DNA from: Planctomycetaceae bacterium | GTDB lineage: Bacteria; Planctomycetota; Planctomycetia; Planctomycetales; Planctomycetaceae | NCBI GenBank assembly: GCA_020426325.1 | Contig: JAGQQG010000022.1 | Span: 1-64,000, forward strand | Reading direction: 5' to 3' | DNA length: 64,000 nt | Part shown: one piece after another, positions 1-7,872 of the stretch | Position numbering within the stretch: position 1 is the first letter of the stretch | How the letters are laid out: every line of letters begins with the position of its first letter | Translations under genes and position numbers: made by a program | The notes under the pieces: generated by a model | Told to the model about the DNA's origin: nothing | The model's input: the letters and a program-made list of their open reading frames with translations, nothing else | Database searches by the model: none

Positions 1-1
1 C

Positions 2-1135
2 ACGGGAGCCGCTCTTCCCTCTCCATTCAAGTTCAAGAAGTACGGAGAGAGCGGCATTGAAGTCAGCGAATTGTTCTCGCATGTAGCCGAGTGCATCGAC
101 GACGTCGCTGTCATCCGGTCTATGCATGCTGACGTGCCGAATCACGAGCCGTCCCTGATGCTCATGAACTGTGGCGAGGGCCGACAGGTCCGCCCCAGTT
201 TTGGCAGCTGGGTGACGTACGGTCTGGGGACGGAGAACCAGAACCTGCCCGGGTTCATCGCGATGTGTCCGGGAGGCATGCCCATTACGGAGTCCGCCAA
301 CTGGCGATCGGCTTTTCTGCCGGGCGTGTATCAGGGGACGCACATCGATACCAAAAACACCGAAATTGAAAAGCTGATTGCCCACATCCGTAACGATCAA
401 CTCTCGCTGGACGAACAGCGTCGGCAACTCAATCTGGTGCAGGCCCTGAATCAGAAACATCTCGCACAGCGAGGCACAGATCCGCAGTTGGAATCCCGGA
501 TTCAGTCATTTGAGCTGGCCTATCGCATGCAGATGGAGGCCGCAAATGTCTTCGACATCTCCGAAGAGCCGAAACACATTCACGAGATGTACGGGAAAGG
601 TGTGCACGGCCGGCAACTGCTGATCGCCCGCAGACTGATCGAGCGTGGCGTGCGGTTCGTGCAGCTCTGGCATGGTGGCGGACAACCTTGGGACAATCAC
701 GATGACCTCGAAAAGAACCATCGCCGTCTCGCGGGTGAACTTGATCAACCGCTGGCTGCTCTGTTGAAGGACCTCAAGCAGCGGGGACTCCTTGATGAGA
801 CGCTCGTGCTCTGGGGGGGAGAGTTTGGTCGCACGCCGGTCGTCGAGTTGCCGAAACCGGGGTCAAATGCAGGCAAAATCAACGGGCGGGACCACAATCA
901 TCACGGGTTCTCGGTCTGGCTGGCCGGCGGAGGCGTGAAAGGGGGGCAGGCGTTTGGAGCGACCGACGAATTCGGCTTCAAGGCTGTCGAAAACCGCGTT
1001 CACGTCCACGATCTGCACGCCACCATGCTGGCATTACTCGGATTTAACCACGAACGGCTGACCTACCGATATGCTGGCCGCGATTACCGTTTGACCGATA
1101 TCCACGGGAAAGTGGTCCCTGAACTCATCGCGTGA
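2..1135 (+). CDS. DUF1501 family protein, N-terminus cut off by window edge
   Basis: The reading frame is open from base 2, so the true start lies to the left of the window; the first visible residues (ALPSPFKFKKYGESGIEVSE) align with the internal part of the second DUF1501 protein at 28456-29895. Family features are the GGEFGRTP motif, an RDHNHHGFSVWLAGGG stretch and the C-terminal HVHDLHATML/LLGF/LTYRYAGRD block. DUF1501 proteins are sulfatase/alkaline-phosphatase-fold-like proteins, usually Tat-exported, abundant in Planctomycetes and normally encoded directly behind a cytochrome-C/DUF1549/DUF1553 gene; that partner probably lies just outside the window. Biochemical activity is not established. 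The gene ends 134 nt before sat on the same strand. Confidence 0.9.
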   Translation, partial: TGAALPSPFKFKKYGESGIEVSELFSHVAECIDDVAVIRSMHADVPNHEPSLMLMNCGEGRQVRPSFGSWVTYGLGTENQNLPGFIAMCPGGMPITESANWRSAFLPGVYQGTHIDTKNTEIEKLIAHIRNDQLSLDEQRRQLNLVQALNQKHLAQRGTDPQLESRIQSFELAYRMQMEAANVFDISEEPKHIHEMYGKGVHGRQLLIARRLIERGVRFVQLWHGGGQPWDNHDDLEKNHRRLAGELDQPLAALLKDLKQRGLLDETLVLWGGEFGRTPVVELPKPGSNAGKINGRDHNHHGFSVWLAGGGVKGGQAFGATDEFGFKAVENRVHVHDLHATMLALLGFNHERLTYRYAGRDYRLTDIHGKVVPELIA

Positions 1136-1269
1136 TAGTCGGTCCACTCTTGGGATTGGACTGCTCTTATCTCTTGCGGCCATTCGCGGCTTGACGGCAG
1201 TTCAGGCATGCCCTAGGCTCGCGCCCTCACACGACCTTTCCACAGACCTTTCAGAACCTTGCGACGACT

Positions 1270-2529
1270 ATGACAGACCTGATCCCTCCTCATGGCGGAC
1301 TGACCGAACCCGTTTGCTGCACCGTGCCCGAGGGCGAAATCGCTGCCTTCAAGGCGGAGGCCGCCTCTCTGCCGACCGTGCCCGTTTCCGCTGCCGATCT
1401 TTCGAGCGTCTATCGTTTTGCTGACGGAACCTTGAGCCCGCTGACCGGCCCTATGGACTCGGAAGCTTACCAGCGTGTTCTGGACGAACAGGTCATCATT
1501 CATCACGGCAACAAGTACGCCTGGACGATCCCGCTCTCTTTCCCGGTGACAGCCGCACAGGCCAAGGAACTCAAGGAAGGAACGACGATCGCACTGACGA
1601 ATCCGGGCGGCGATGTCGTCGCCACGCTCAAGGTGAGCGACGTGTTCCCCTGGGACAAGTGTGATTACTTGAAGAAGGTCTACCGCACCGGACGGCTCGA
1701 TCATCCGGGTGCCGATATGGTCATCAAGCAGGATGCTGATAAAACGCATCTCATCGGCGGTGAAATCCGTGCACTTCCGCAGCCGAAGAACGCTGCGTTC
1801 GGTCAGTATGTGCTGACCCCCAGGGAAGTACGAAAGGTCATCGCCGAAGCCGGCTGGGACGCTGTTGTCGCCTTCCAGACACGCAACCCGCTCCACCGTG
1901 CCCACGAGTACGCACTCGTGTATGGTCTGGAGTCGCTGCTCAAGGCGGGCAAGAACGCAGGTGCCGTTTTGAATCCGCTCATCGGTGAAACAAAGGGAGA
2001 CGACGTTAACGCAGAGATCCGCATGCAGACGTACGAGAAGCTCATCACCTCTCGGCAGATGGGCGACGGGGACAGCGACCGCTCGCTGTGGGATGGCCGC
2101 GATGATGAAGTGCCGGACCGCGTGAAGCTGCTCGGCCTCGACATCAAGATGTTCTACGGCGGTCCTGCGGAGGCGGTCATGCACGGGATTTACCGGCAGA
2201 ACATGGGCTACACGCACATCGTCATCGGCCGCAAGCATGCCGACGCCCCGTTCTCTGACGGCTCCGCCATCTGGGGGGACTTCGATGCCCAGGAGATCTT
2301 CAACAACCTCAACGGCGATTTGAAGATTCAGCCGGTCAACGTGGGCTTCGCAGCCTACTACGACTCAATGGGACGCGTGGACCTGATGGAAAATCACCCC
2401 GACGAAAAGCCGGTCTTCATCAGCGGCAAAGACGTCCGGGCCACGCTCCAGAAGGGCGAACTGGTCGACCCCCGCATCATGCGAGAAAGCACCAGCCAAA
2501 TCCTCGCAGCGGCGATGGGACAGTCCTGA
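1270..2529 (+). CDS. sat: Sulfate adenylyltransferase (ATP sulfurylase)
   Basis: The 419-aa product makes adenosine 5'-phosphosulfate from ATP and sulfate, the first step of sulfate activation in the cytoplasm. The nucleotide-binding motif [12 protein letters not shown] starts near residue 203, and the second family motif appears as GRKHADAP. The length fits the monofunctional bacterial/archaeal Sat form rather than CysN/CysD. No APS kinase domain is fused and no APS/PAPS reductase or CysD/CysN gene is adjacent, so whether it serves cysteine synthesis or sulfated products cannot be read from context. No good Shine-Dalgarno is visible before the ATG; it is the only start that keeps the N-terminal region. 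A 341-aa antisense frame over this gene is a shadow. Confidence 0.95.
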   Translation: MTDLIPPHGGLTEPVCCTVPEGEIAAFKAEAASLPTVPVSAADLSSVYRFADGTLSPLTGPMDSEAYQRVLDEQVIIHHGNKYAWTIPLSFPVTAAQAKELKEGTTIALTNPGGDVVATLKVSDVFPWDKCDYLKKVYRTGRLDHPGADMVIKQDADKTHLIGGEIRALPQPKNAAFGQYVLTPREVRKVIAEAGWDAVVAFQTRNPLHRAHEYALVYGLESLLKAGKNAGAVLNPLIGETKGDDVNAEIRMQTYEKLITSRQMGDGDSDRSLWDGRDDEVPDRVKLLGLDIKMFYGGPAEAVMHGIYRQNMGYTHIVIGRKHADAPFSDGSAIWGDFDAQEIFNNLNGDLKIQPVNVGFAAYYDSMGRVDLMENHPDEKPVFISGKDVRATLQKGELVDPRIMRESTSQILAAAMGQS

Positions 2530-2814
2530 CAAACCGTCTGCCTTGTCCAGAGACGTTCAACGGGTGGCATGGCGTCACGGCGACAGCCGGGTCGCCATGT
2601 TTCGGTGTGTCGATACCATCATGCTCACCCGACCATTGGCGGGAGAGCAAGCCACCCAACCGAGCAGATTAACACCCCGCGTGAACGGGCAGACTGGTTC
2701 TGTGTGAAGGTTGATCGAGGATCGTCGCGACGCTCATCGAGCGACTTCACAATGATCGCCAGCACCGACCGAATGGGCGGCTCGGCGTGATCGTCGACTG
2801 TTGAATCGATCACT

Positions 2815-3708
2815 TCATGGATTCAGTCCGAGGTGATCGATGGCTGAAAATGGCTGTCGCAGTGGGAATTCGGAGAGGGATCTTTCGCTCCAGAGAACGT
2901 TGTCGTCGATGGCTTCGAATGAGCCGACTCCGGGGACTCGCAGGCGGGCGTGGAGGCGGGCGTAGGGGCTGAGGATGTCGTCGTCGATGCGAGAGAGGCG
3001 ACGGTAGGGGAGTTTGATGGTCGTGCAATCGTTGAGGAAGTTGTCGGGGTTGAGCCGGACGGTCCAACGTTCCAATGTGAGAAATCTTCGTTCGAAGTGA
3101 CGAGTGCGATATGACGGCGGGTCAAATCGTCGTCCGATTAATGTGAGGTCCACACTGCCCCGCAGCGGCACTGCGTGACCATAGTCATCCAAGGCTGTGA
3201 TACGGACCAGCAATCCGTCCTGCAGTGCATCGGAGTCCCAGTTGGCCAGGATGGCGTCGATGTGGATCGATGCGATTGCATGGGCAGGGTCATACTCGGG
3301 GTCGTGCGGAATCGTCGGTTGAGTCAGACGATGTTCGAATGGATTTTCTGTATGCAGCTCATCGAGTTCTGGTACTGACGGAATCAGGGGAGATACCAAG
3401 TCCGGGGCGATGAAAGGAGCAGGCTCCATCAGTGGTGGTGACGTGGGTGAGATCTCTTCAATCTGCGTCCAGCGAAAGCCGCTGATCAGTCTCGTCGAGG
3501 GCAACTCGACACGCAGCCACAGCCGTTCTTCATCGGTTCGTCCATCAACCACACCCTGCGTGAGATGGCCGTCGTTGAGGCGGACAGCGACGAAGGAATC
3601 GTTGGAGACGTGCGAGGGAAGCGAGGCAGGTGGATCGTCAGCCAGACAGGTCATGGCGAACGTGAGAGGCACCGCCACGATGATCACGAAAAGTTGCGGG
3701 CTCGACAT
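2815..3708 (-). CDS. Exported protein of unknown function
   Basis: I do not recognise the 297-aa product. It starts with a typical signal peptide (hydrophobic FVIIVAVPLTFAMTCLA, then DDPP). Residues around 35-90 (SFVAVRLNDGHLTQGVVDG ... WTQIEEI) look like a small beta-rich domain, and the C-terminal half is also beta-strand-like with many aromatic and arginine residues (YRTRHFERRFLTLERWTVRL). There are no further membrane segments, so it is probably periplasmic or surface-located. It is a single gene, convergent with sat, with 285 nt between the two stops in which I see no clear terminator. Confidence 0.75.
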   Translation of the reverse strand: MSSPQLFVIIVAVPLTFAMTCLADDPPASLPSHVSNDSFVAVRLNDGHLTQGVVDGRTDEERLWLRVELPSTRLISGFRWTQIEEISPTSPPLMEPAPFIAPDLVSPLIPSVPELDELHTENPFEHRLTQPTIPHDPEYDPAHAIASIHIDAILANWDSDALQDGLLVRITALDDYGHAVPLRGSVDLTLIGRRFDPPSYRTRHFERRFLTLERWTVRLNPDNFLNDCTTIKLPYRRLSRIDDDILSPYARLHARLRVPGVGSFEAIDDNVLWSERSLSEFPLRQPFSAIDHLGLNP

Positions 3709-4157
3709 CAGGGCTCGTCTCAGACAGACCGGGGGGGACTGGAGCCTGAGAAAGAGTGCAAGCGCGATACCGCGCGCGAGAGGCTTGGAGCGACCGCTTT
3801 ACCCAGATGTTGTCATGTCAGGGAGTTAGCAATCTCCGAGACGCACAGAATCCGCTCGCTGTGGGGGCTTGCTGTTGCCGAAAGACAACAGCGTGTTGCG
3901 AAATGGCAACGTGGTCGATGGTCGCGAGAGTGATCGGGGACGCATCTTCATCTTTGATGCGTCTCTAGCAGCCCGTTGAAAAAGAAATCTGATGGGTGGT
4001 CAGGGCTGGAGGACGAAGTCCGAAGCTCCGGGGAGCATGTTTTCCGCTGACAAACATCGCATCCACGTTCACCGGGGCTTCCCGTTGGTCCAGCCCCGGC
4101 CACTCAGGGTTGGCTATATGCTTCGATGTTGGCAATTCAAATGGATCGCGACTGCGT
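3709..4157. other. Intergenic region with stem-loops, possible repeat (3965-4100)
   Basis: No convincing gene is visible in these 449 nt between two minus-strand genes. Around 3965-4100 the sequence has a different texture: it begins GCAGCCCGTTGAAAAAG, has a small GGAC/GTCC hairpin at 4011-4021, a GCTCC/GGAGC hairpin at 4025-4036, and a perfect 8-bp GC-rich stem (4072-4079 with 4092-4099). The 11-mer CAGCCCGTTGA recurs near 30173, in the gap before the DUF2071 gene. This suggests a dispersed non-coding repeat, but no second full copy is present in the window. The promoter of the exported protein at 2815-3708 should lie in the left part. Confidence 0.35.
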
Positions 4158-5450
4158 TCAGGGACCGGTGGTGCGGTGCCAGGTGCCGGGGGCGATCTGC
4201 ATCGGGTTGCCGGAGGCGAAGCCGGGGGGCGGGTAGTTGAGAAAGGTGGCGCGGTAGTCAAAGGTCGCATCAGAACGGGCATCCAGTGTGCCGCAGATCA
4301 CGCATCCGTCGACCAGACTGTCAGGCGTCAGTGTGGGAAGTTTGAGCGTACCGGACACGTAGACGAGTCCTTTGATCTTGGACGGGTACGTGTCGTTTGT
4401 GTCGCTGTCTTCGCTCCCTTCGTAGGGGGCACCGACCGGATTGTAATTTGATCCCTGGTCGTTTTCATCGAGATCGCCTGACAGGTATCGGAAGGAGATG
4501 CTTCCATCGACCAGCAGTGTCGGGTAGTTCAACACGGCCGGCGACCAGTATTGGCTGAAGTCGATAAACGTGGACGCGGACGAGTTAACGAGCACAAGTG
4601 TCCCGAGGATGCGGGTGTTCTCGATCGTGAGTTGCTGATTCTGACAATCGATGACGTAGATTCCCTCGGCATTGACGGCAGACCCAAACGGATTCAGATT
4701 GGGACTGAGGACGGTCTGTCTGATTCGTTTGCCGCCGCCGCCGTTCTCGAGCGAGTCGTAATCGATCCAGGTGCCGTTTCTGAGGTAGTAGTCGAAGACA
4801 GTCTCGCTGGGCATGCGGCGTGGGGTGATCCCCTCGGTCGTCGTGCCGGTGACCGCTCCGGTGATTGTTCCAACGGCTTCGGCGTTGCCGTCGATCTTGG
4901 ACAGCAAAGCGGAGGCATTGATTGATCCGTTGGAACTGAAAAACTGATCAGTCTCGATGTCTGCTGCACTTCCGAGGGTGACGCTGGTTCCGCAATGGAA
5001 GGCCGCCTCGAGGCAACTCAGACCTGCACCCGTCGGTTGGAGCATAACCGTCTCGACGAAGACCGCATCGCCGACCCGGCCGATCCCCGTCAGCCAGGCG
5101 GCATCCGCATCGTCGTCAGACAGGTTTCCGTCGTCGTCGGAGAGTTTCCACGTGAAACTTCCCGCTCCCAGGTTATGTGCCGGGTCAGGATATTCGATGT
5201 TGATCGACAGATTCGTGCGCCAACTGGCATCGTCGTTGATTTGCCGGACTGCGTCCTCGATGGCCGTCCGGGCGAGCGTTTGTGCCGTGAAGAGGTCGTT
5301 CTGCCGTTGTGCTGTGTCGAACTTGACGCGCGCGACCGACAGCGCACTCACACCGACCAGCCCGACGATGAGTGCGGTCATCATCACGCCCAGGTACAGA
5401 TATCCTGCACGGGGATGGCGGTCGACTGGTGAATGAGTGACAGGAAACAT
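4158..5450 (-). CDS. Pseudopilin-like protein of the secretion locus (GspK/PilX-type position)
   Basis: The 430-aa product has a short N-terminal tail, one hydrophobic helix (YLYLGVMMTALIVGLVGVSA, about residues 17-36) and then a polar helix (RQNDLFTAQTLARTAIEDAVR), the architecture of large minor pseudopilins (GspK) or PilX proteins. The classical G/F cleavage motif is poor (RAGYLYLG), as in GspK/PilX relatives. The remainder is a large exported domain with DDDGNLSDDD-like acidic stretches and five cysteines. I chose ATG 5450 over the upstream TTG because GAGG sits 5 nt before it. It is the last gene of the minus-strand pseudopilin operon; its start is 24 nt after the previous stop. GspK identity rests on position and general shape only. 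Confidence 0.7.
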   Translation of the reverse strand: MFPVTHSPVDRHPRAGYLYLGVMMTALIVGLVGVSALSVARVKFDTAQRQNDLFTAQTLARTAIEDAVRQINDDASWRTNLSINIEYPDPAHNLGAGSFTWKLSDDDGNLSDDDADAAWLTGIGRVGDAVFVETVMLQPTGAGLSCLEAAFHCGTSVTLGSAADIETDQFFSSNGSINASALLSKIDGNAEAVGTITGAVTGTTTEGITPRRMPSETVFDYYLRNGTWIDYDSLENGGGGKRIRQTVLSPNLNPFGSAVNAEGIYVIDCQNQQLTIENTRILGTLVLVNSSASTFIDFSQYWSPAVLNYPTLLVDGSISFRYLSGDLDENDQGSNYNPVGAPYEGSEDSDTNDTYPSKIKGLVYVSGTLKLPTLTPDSLVDGCVICGTLDARSDATFDYRATFLNYPPPGFASGNPMQIAPGTWHRTTGP

Positions 5451-5474
5451 GGAAACCTCAATCAAGTCCGTTTC

Positions 5475-6125
5475 TCATTGGTCTTCGGCGTGGTTGGTGA
5501 TGTGGGTGCCTGCGGCGACGGACTGGCCGGTGCTACCGAGTTGCAGGTTGCAACCGACCCAGGTCACGATCGTGGTGTCGACGCCGATCGGCTGGCTGCT
5601 GCCACCGTCATCGCTGCGGTAGGCAAAGGCCGTCGATGTCTGTCCGGTCGGGTCCACCACGGTCACGTTGATGCAGCGGAGTCCCTGATCTGGGAAGTTG
5701 TCATTCTTGGCGGTATAGTTCGAAGCGTTGAGCTTCTTTACGAGCACGGAGCGCGTCCATCCTGTGTAGCCGCTGAGCGGGGAGCCGTCCGGGAGTTGCG
5801 GAGGGGAAGCAGACCAGTCATCGTAGTCATCCGTGTCATCGAAGTCCGCGCGGGAAGTGGGGGACTGGGATTCACTCGACTCATATTTCCAGTCGGGAGT
5901 TTCGTTGGGGTCTTCGTAACTCTGGATGAGGATCTCACGCAGCAACTGCTGGGCGAGAGCTTCGCCCCCCGTGTCGTTCGCGGCGACCTGCCACGACCGT
6001 GCAACTGCACCGACCGAGCGCAGCGAGGCTACGATGAGCAGTCCGACCAGCAGTGTCGAGACCGTCACCTCAACCAGCGTGATGCCTCGCCGCGTGTGCT
6101 TCAGTTGGCTACGGGGGATTTTCAT
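5475..6125 (-). CDS. Minor pseudopilin with prepilin cleavage motif (GspI/PilV-like)
   Basis: The 216-aa product has the canonical type IV prepilin N-terminus: basic leader, RRG|ITLVEVT with Glu at position +5, then a hydrophobic helix (VSTLLVGLLIVASLRSVGAV). A prepilin peptidase would cut after the Gly; none is encoded in this window. The rest is a moderately acidic globular domain. Its ATG overlaps the TGA of the upstream pseudopilin gene by 4 nt (ATGA), which indicates translational coupling. Assignment as GspI/PilV-like follows from the ITLVEV motif and gene order and is not certain. Confidence 0.8.
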   Translation of the reverse strand: MKIPRSQLKHTRRGITLVEVTVSTLLVGLLIVASLRSVGAVARSWQVAANDTGGEALAQQLLREILIQSYEDPNETPDWKYESSESQSPTSRADFDDTDDYDDWSASPPQLPDGSPLSGYTGWTRSVLVKKLNASNYTAKNDNFPDQGLRCINVTVVDPTGQTSTAFAYRSDDGGSSQPIGVDTTIVTWVGCNLQLGSTGQSVAAGTHITNHAEDQ

Positions 6126-7357
6126 TTGTTCTTCCCCTTTCCGTTACCATTCCCGTTCCCGGTTGTCGTGACGTCTCCGGAAGTGTCCGACAAACCTCCG
6201 CTGACTTCCAAGAGTTCGCTTTCGCTGCCGCCGACTGCGAGGTCCGCACCGGCGGCCCATTCGAGTGCTCGCTGCAGCAGGAGTTGACCGTCAGCTGTGA
6301 GAGCACTGGGAGATTGCAACGGAGTGATCCAGGGAATCTGCACGCGTCGCCCGGCGACGGTCCGACCATTGAAGTCATCAATCCCCGCCTCCATCGCCAC
6401 GAGACTCGATTCACTGCCGAACAAAGCCAGATCAGTCAGGTCACTCGTAATGGTTTCCGAAAGACGGTAGATCGATCCATTGCTCTGCAGAACTTTCGCG
6501 TTTTGACCTGTTGAGAAGTCGGAGGTGATGTAGTGGGCTGCACTGATTTTGAGCTGAGTGCTCGTCTCAACTTCTACGGTGCTGGAGAATCCGAAGTCAT
6601 CGACGTATCCCGTCATCGCATTCACGACGCCCAGAGTGGTGCCGAACAGCAGCGCATTCCCGGCTGAGATCGTTTCCGCCGACACGTAAACGACATCAGC
6701 AGTTTCCAGGGCCTTCTGAATGACCGAGTCTTCCTGATCGGGCGAGATGTGTTCGACGTCGTAGCCCCATGACTCGAACAGGCTGACGTAGCCTTCTTCG
6801 GTCTCTGCGATGTCGACATAGGAGGTTTCGCCAGCGAGCTTGTCCAGGAACGTTGGCTCGACGACCAGACCGCCGGAAACGAATAACAGCGTGCCGGAAC
6901 TGAGGCCTTCGTCTTCGATCACCTCCGGAGCCGTGATTGTCTGTGTAAGAAAGCTCAGGTCGAACTGATAGACATCTTCAACCAGTGTGATCGGTGAGCT
7001 GTCGTTGTACTCGTAGGTCAGCGGCTGGCCACCCGTCCCGGACCATGCATAACGGACTTTTTCGAGATCGCCATCGCCGTCTCGATCCGGGACCTGAAAC
7101 GTTACGGCATGCTCGGTCCGTTCGGAGAATGAGACGGCATGTTGCAGATCTGACAGCAGGTCCTGTTGAGCGTCACTGGCATCGAGTTGTCGGCCGCTTT
7201 GACTCTCCGGGACATCCAGAGCATGATTGGAGATCAGCAGTGCGGACGCCATGCCTCCCATCAACACGGCTGACGCGCCGACCGCAATGATCAGTTCGAT
7301 CAGCGAGTAGCCGCGCCGAAGGTCGCTATGCCTGGAGTGTGAGTGCTGACGGATCAT
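6122..7357 (-). CDS. Large minor pseudopilin (GspJ/PilW-like)
   Basis: The 411-aa product has a prepilin leader ending in RRG|YSLIELIIAVGASAVLM, with Glu +5 and a hydrophobic alpha-1 segment, followed by a long extracytoplasmic part. It is about twice as long as normal GspJ; the middle (about residues 130-300) is inserted relative to the usual fold and includes repeated valine/serine-rich strands (DVVYVSAETISAGNALLFG). The C-terminus is low-complexity (GNGNGNGKGKNK). It overlaps both neighbours by 4 nt (ATGA at each end), so it is translated as part of one tight pseudopilin operon. PilW is an equally possible name. Confidence 0.75.
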   Translation of the reverse strand: MIRQHSHSRHSDLRRGYSLIELIIAVGASAVLMGGMASALLISNHALDVPESQSGRQLDASDAQQDLLSDLQHAVSFSERTEHAVTFQVPDRDGDGDLEKVRYAWSGTGGQPLTYEYNDSSPITLVEDVYQFDLSFLTQTITAPEVIEDEGLSSGTLLFVSGGLVVEPTFLDKLAGETSYVDIAETEEGYVSLFESWGYDVEHISPDQEDSVIQKALETADVVYVSAETISAGNALLFGTTLGVVNAMTGYVDDFGFSSTVEVETSTQLKISAAHYITSDFSTGQNAKVLQSNGSIYRLSETITSDLTDLALFGSESSLVAMEAGIDDFNGRTVAGRRVQIPWITPLQSPSALTADGQLLLQRALEWAAGADLAVGGSESELLEVSGGLSDTSGDVTTTGNGNGNGKGKNK

Positions 7358-7857
7358 TGGACCTCAGCCTTGCCGTTGTCGATGTTGATGAGCACCGTCG
7401 TGATGTCGCTTCCCGCCCGGACGATCACGGTGCCGGACGAGAGCGCAGCCGATCCGTCGGCAACGAGCGGCCTGCCGTATGGGTTGAAGCGGAGGCCCAA
7501 CTCGCCGTCGAAGTCGACGGTGGGGAGAGTAACGTTGTAGCCCAGGTCGACCAGATCGACGGAGAAGTCGTTGCCCGATTTGTCGAGTGATGGCACCCCC
7601 GTCAGCGTGTAACCGGGAGGCGTCTGGGTGAACTGCACCAGGATTTCCTGACTGGTCTGCCGGGCGTACTGACGGGCATAGTTCAGGTCAGCACACAACT
7701 GCTGGGCGGCAGTCTCAGCTGAGTAATGGTTGAGCGTCGAGGAGAACCGGGGCGCTGCGACGGCGGAAAGGATCGACATGATCAGCACCGTGATCACCAG
7801 ATCCATGAGTGAGAGGCCCCGGCGGTCACTGCGTTGATGAACAGGTGTCTTTGTCAC
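7354..7857 (-). CDS. Minor pseudopilin, GspH/FimT-like
   Basis: The 167-aa product has a prepilin N-terminus DRRG|LSLMDLVITVLIMSILSA in which the conserved +5 Glu is replaced by Asp, then the GspH/FimT pattern AAPRFSSTLNHYSAETAAQQLCADLNYARQYARQTSQ. The strand-rich C-terminal part (VQFTQTPPGYTLTG ... LRFNPYGRP) matches the GspH globular domain. The start is GTG 7857, supported by GGGAGGGG upstream. It lies 15 nt behind the HD-GYP gene, making that gene the probable first cistron of the operon. The Asp at +5 is unusual but is tolerated in some minor pseudopilins. Confidence 0.8.
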   Translation of the reverse strand: MTKTPVHQRSDRRGLSLMDLVITVLIMSILSAVAAPRFSSTLNHYSAETAAQQLCADLNYARQYARQTSQEILVQFTQTPPGYTLTGVPSLDKSGNDFSVDLVDLGYNVTLPTVDFDGELGLRFNPYGRPLVADGSAALSSGTVIVRAGSDITTVLINIDNGKAEVQ

Positions 7858-7872
7858 GGCAGCGGCCCCTCC

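Noticed and set aside
1213..2238. 341-aa minus-strand frame opposite sat
   Set aside because: It is antisense to an unmistakable sat gene and its translation has no domain or coherent pattern.
5433..6287. 284-aa plus-strand frame across the pseudopilin genes
   Set aside because: It is antisense to a pseudopilin with a perfect cleavage motif, and its translation is low-complexity.
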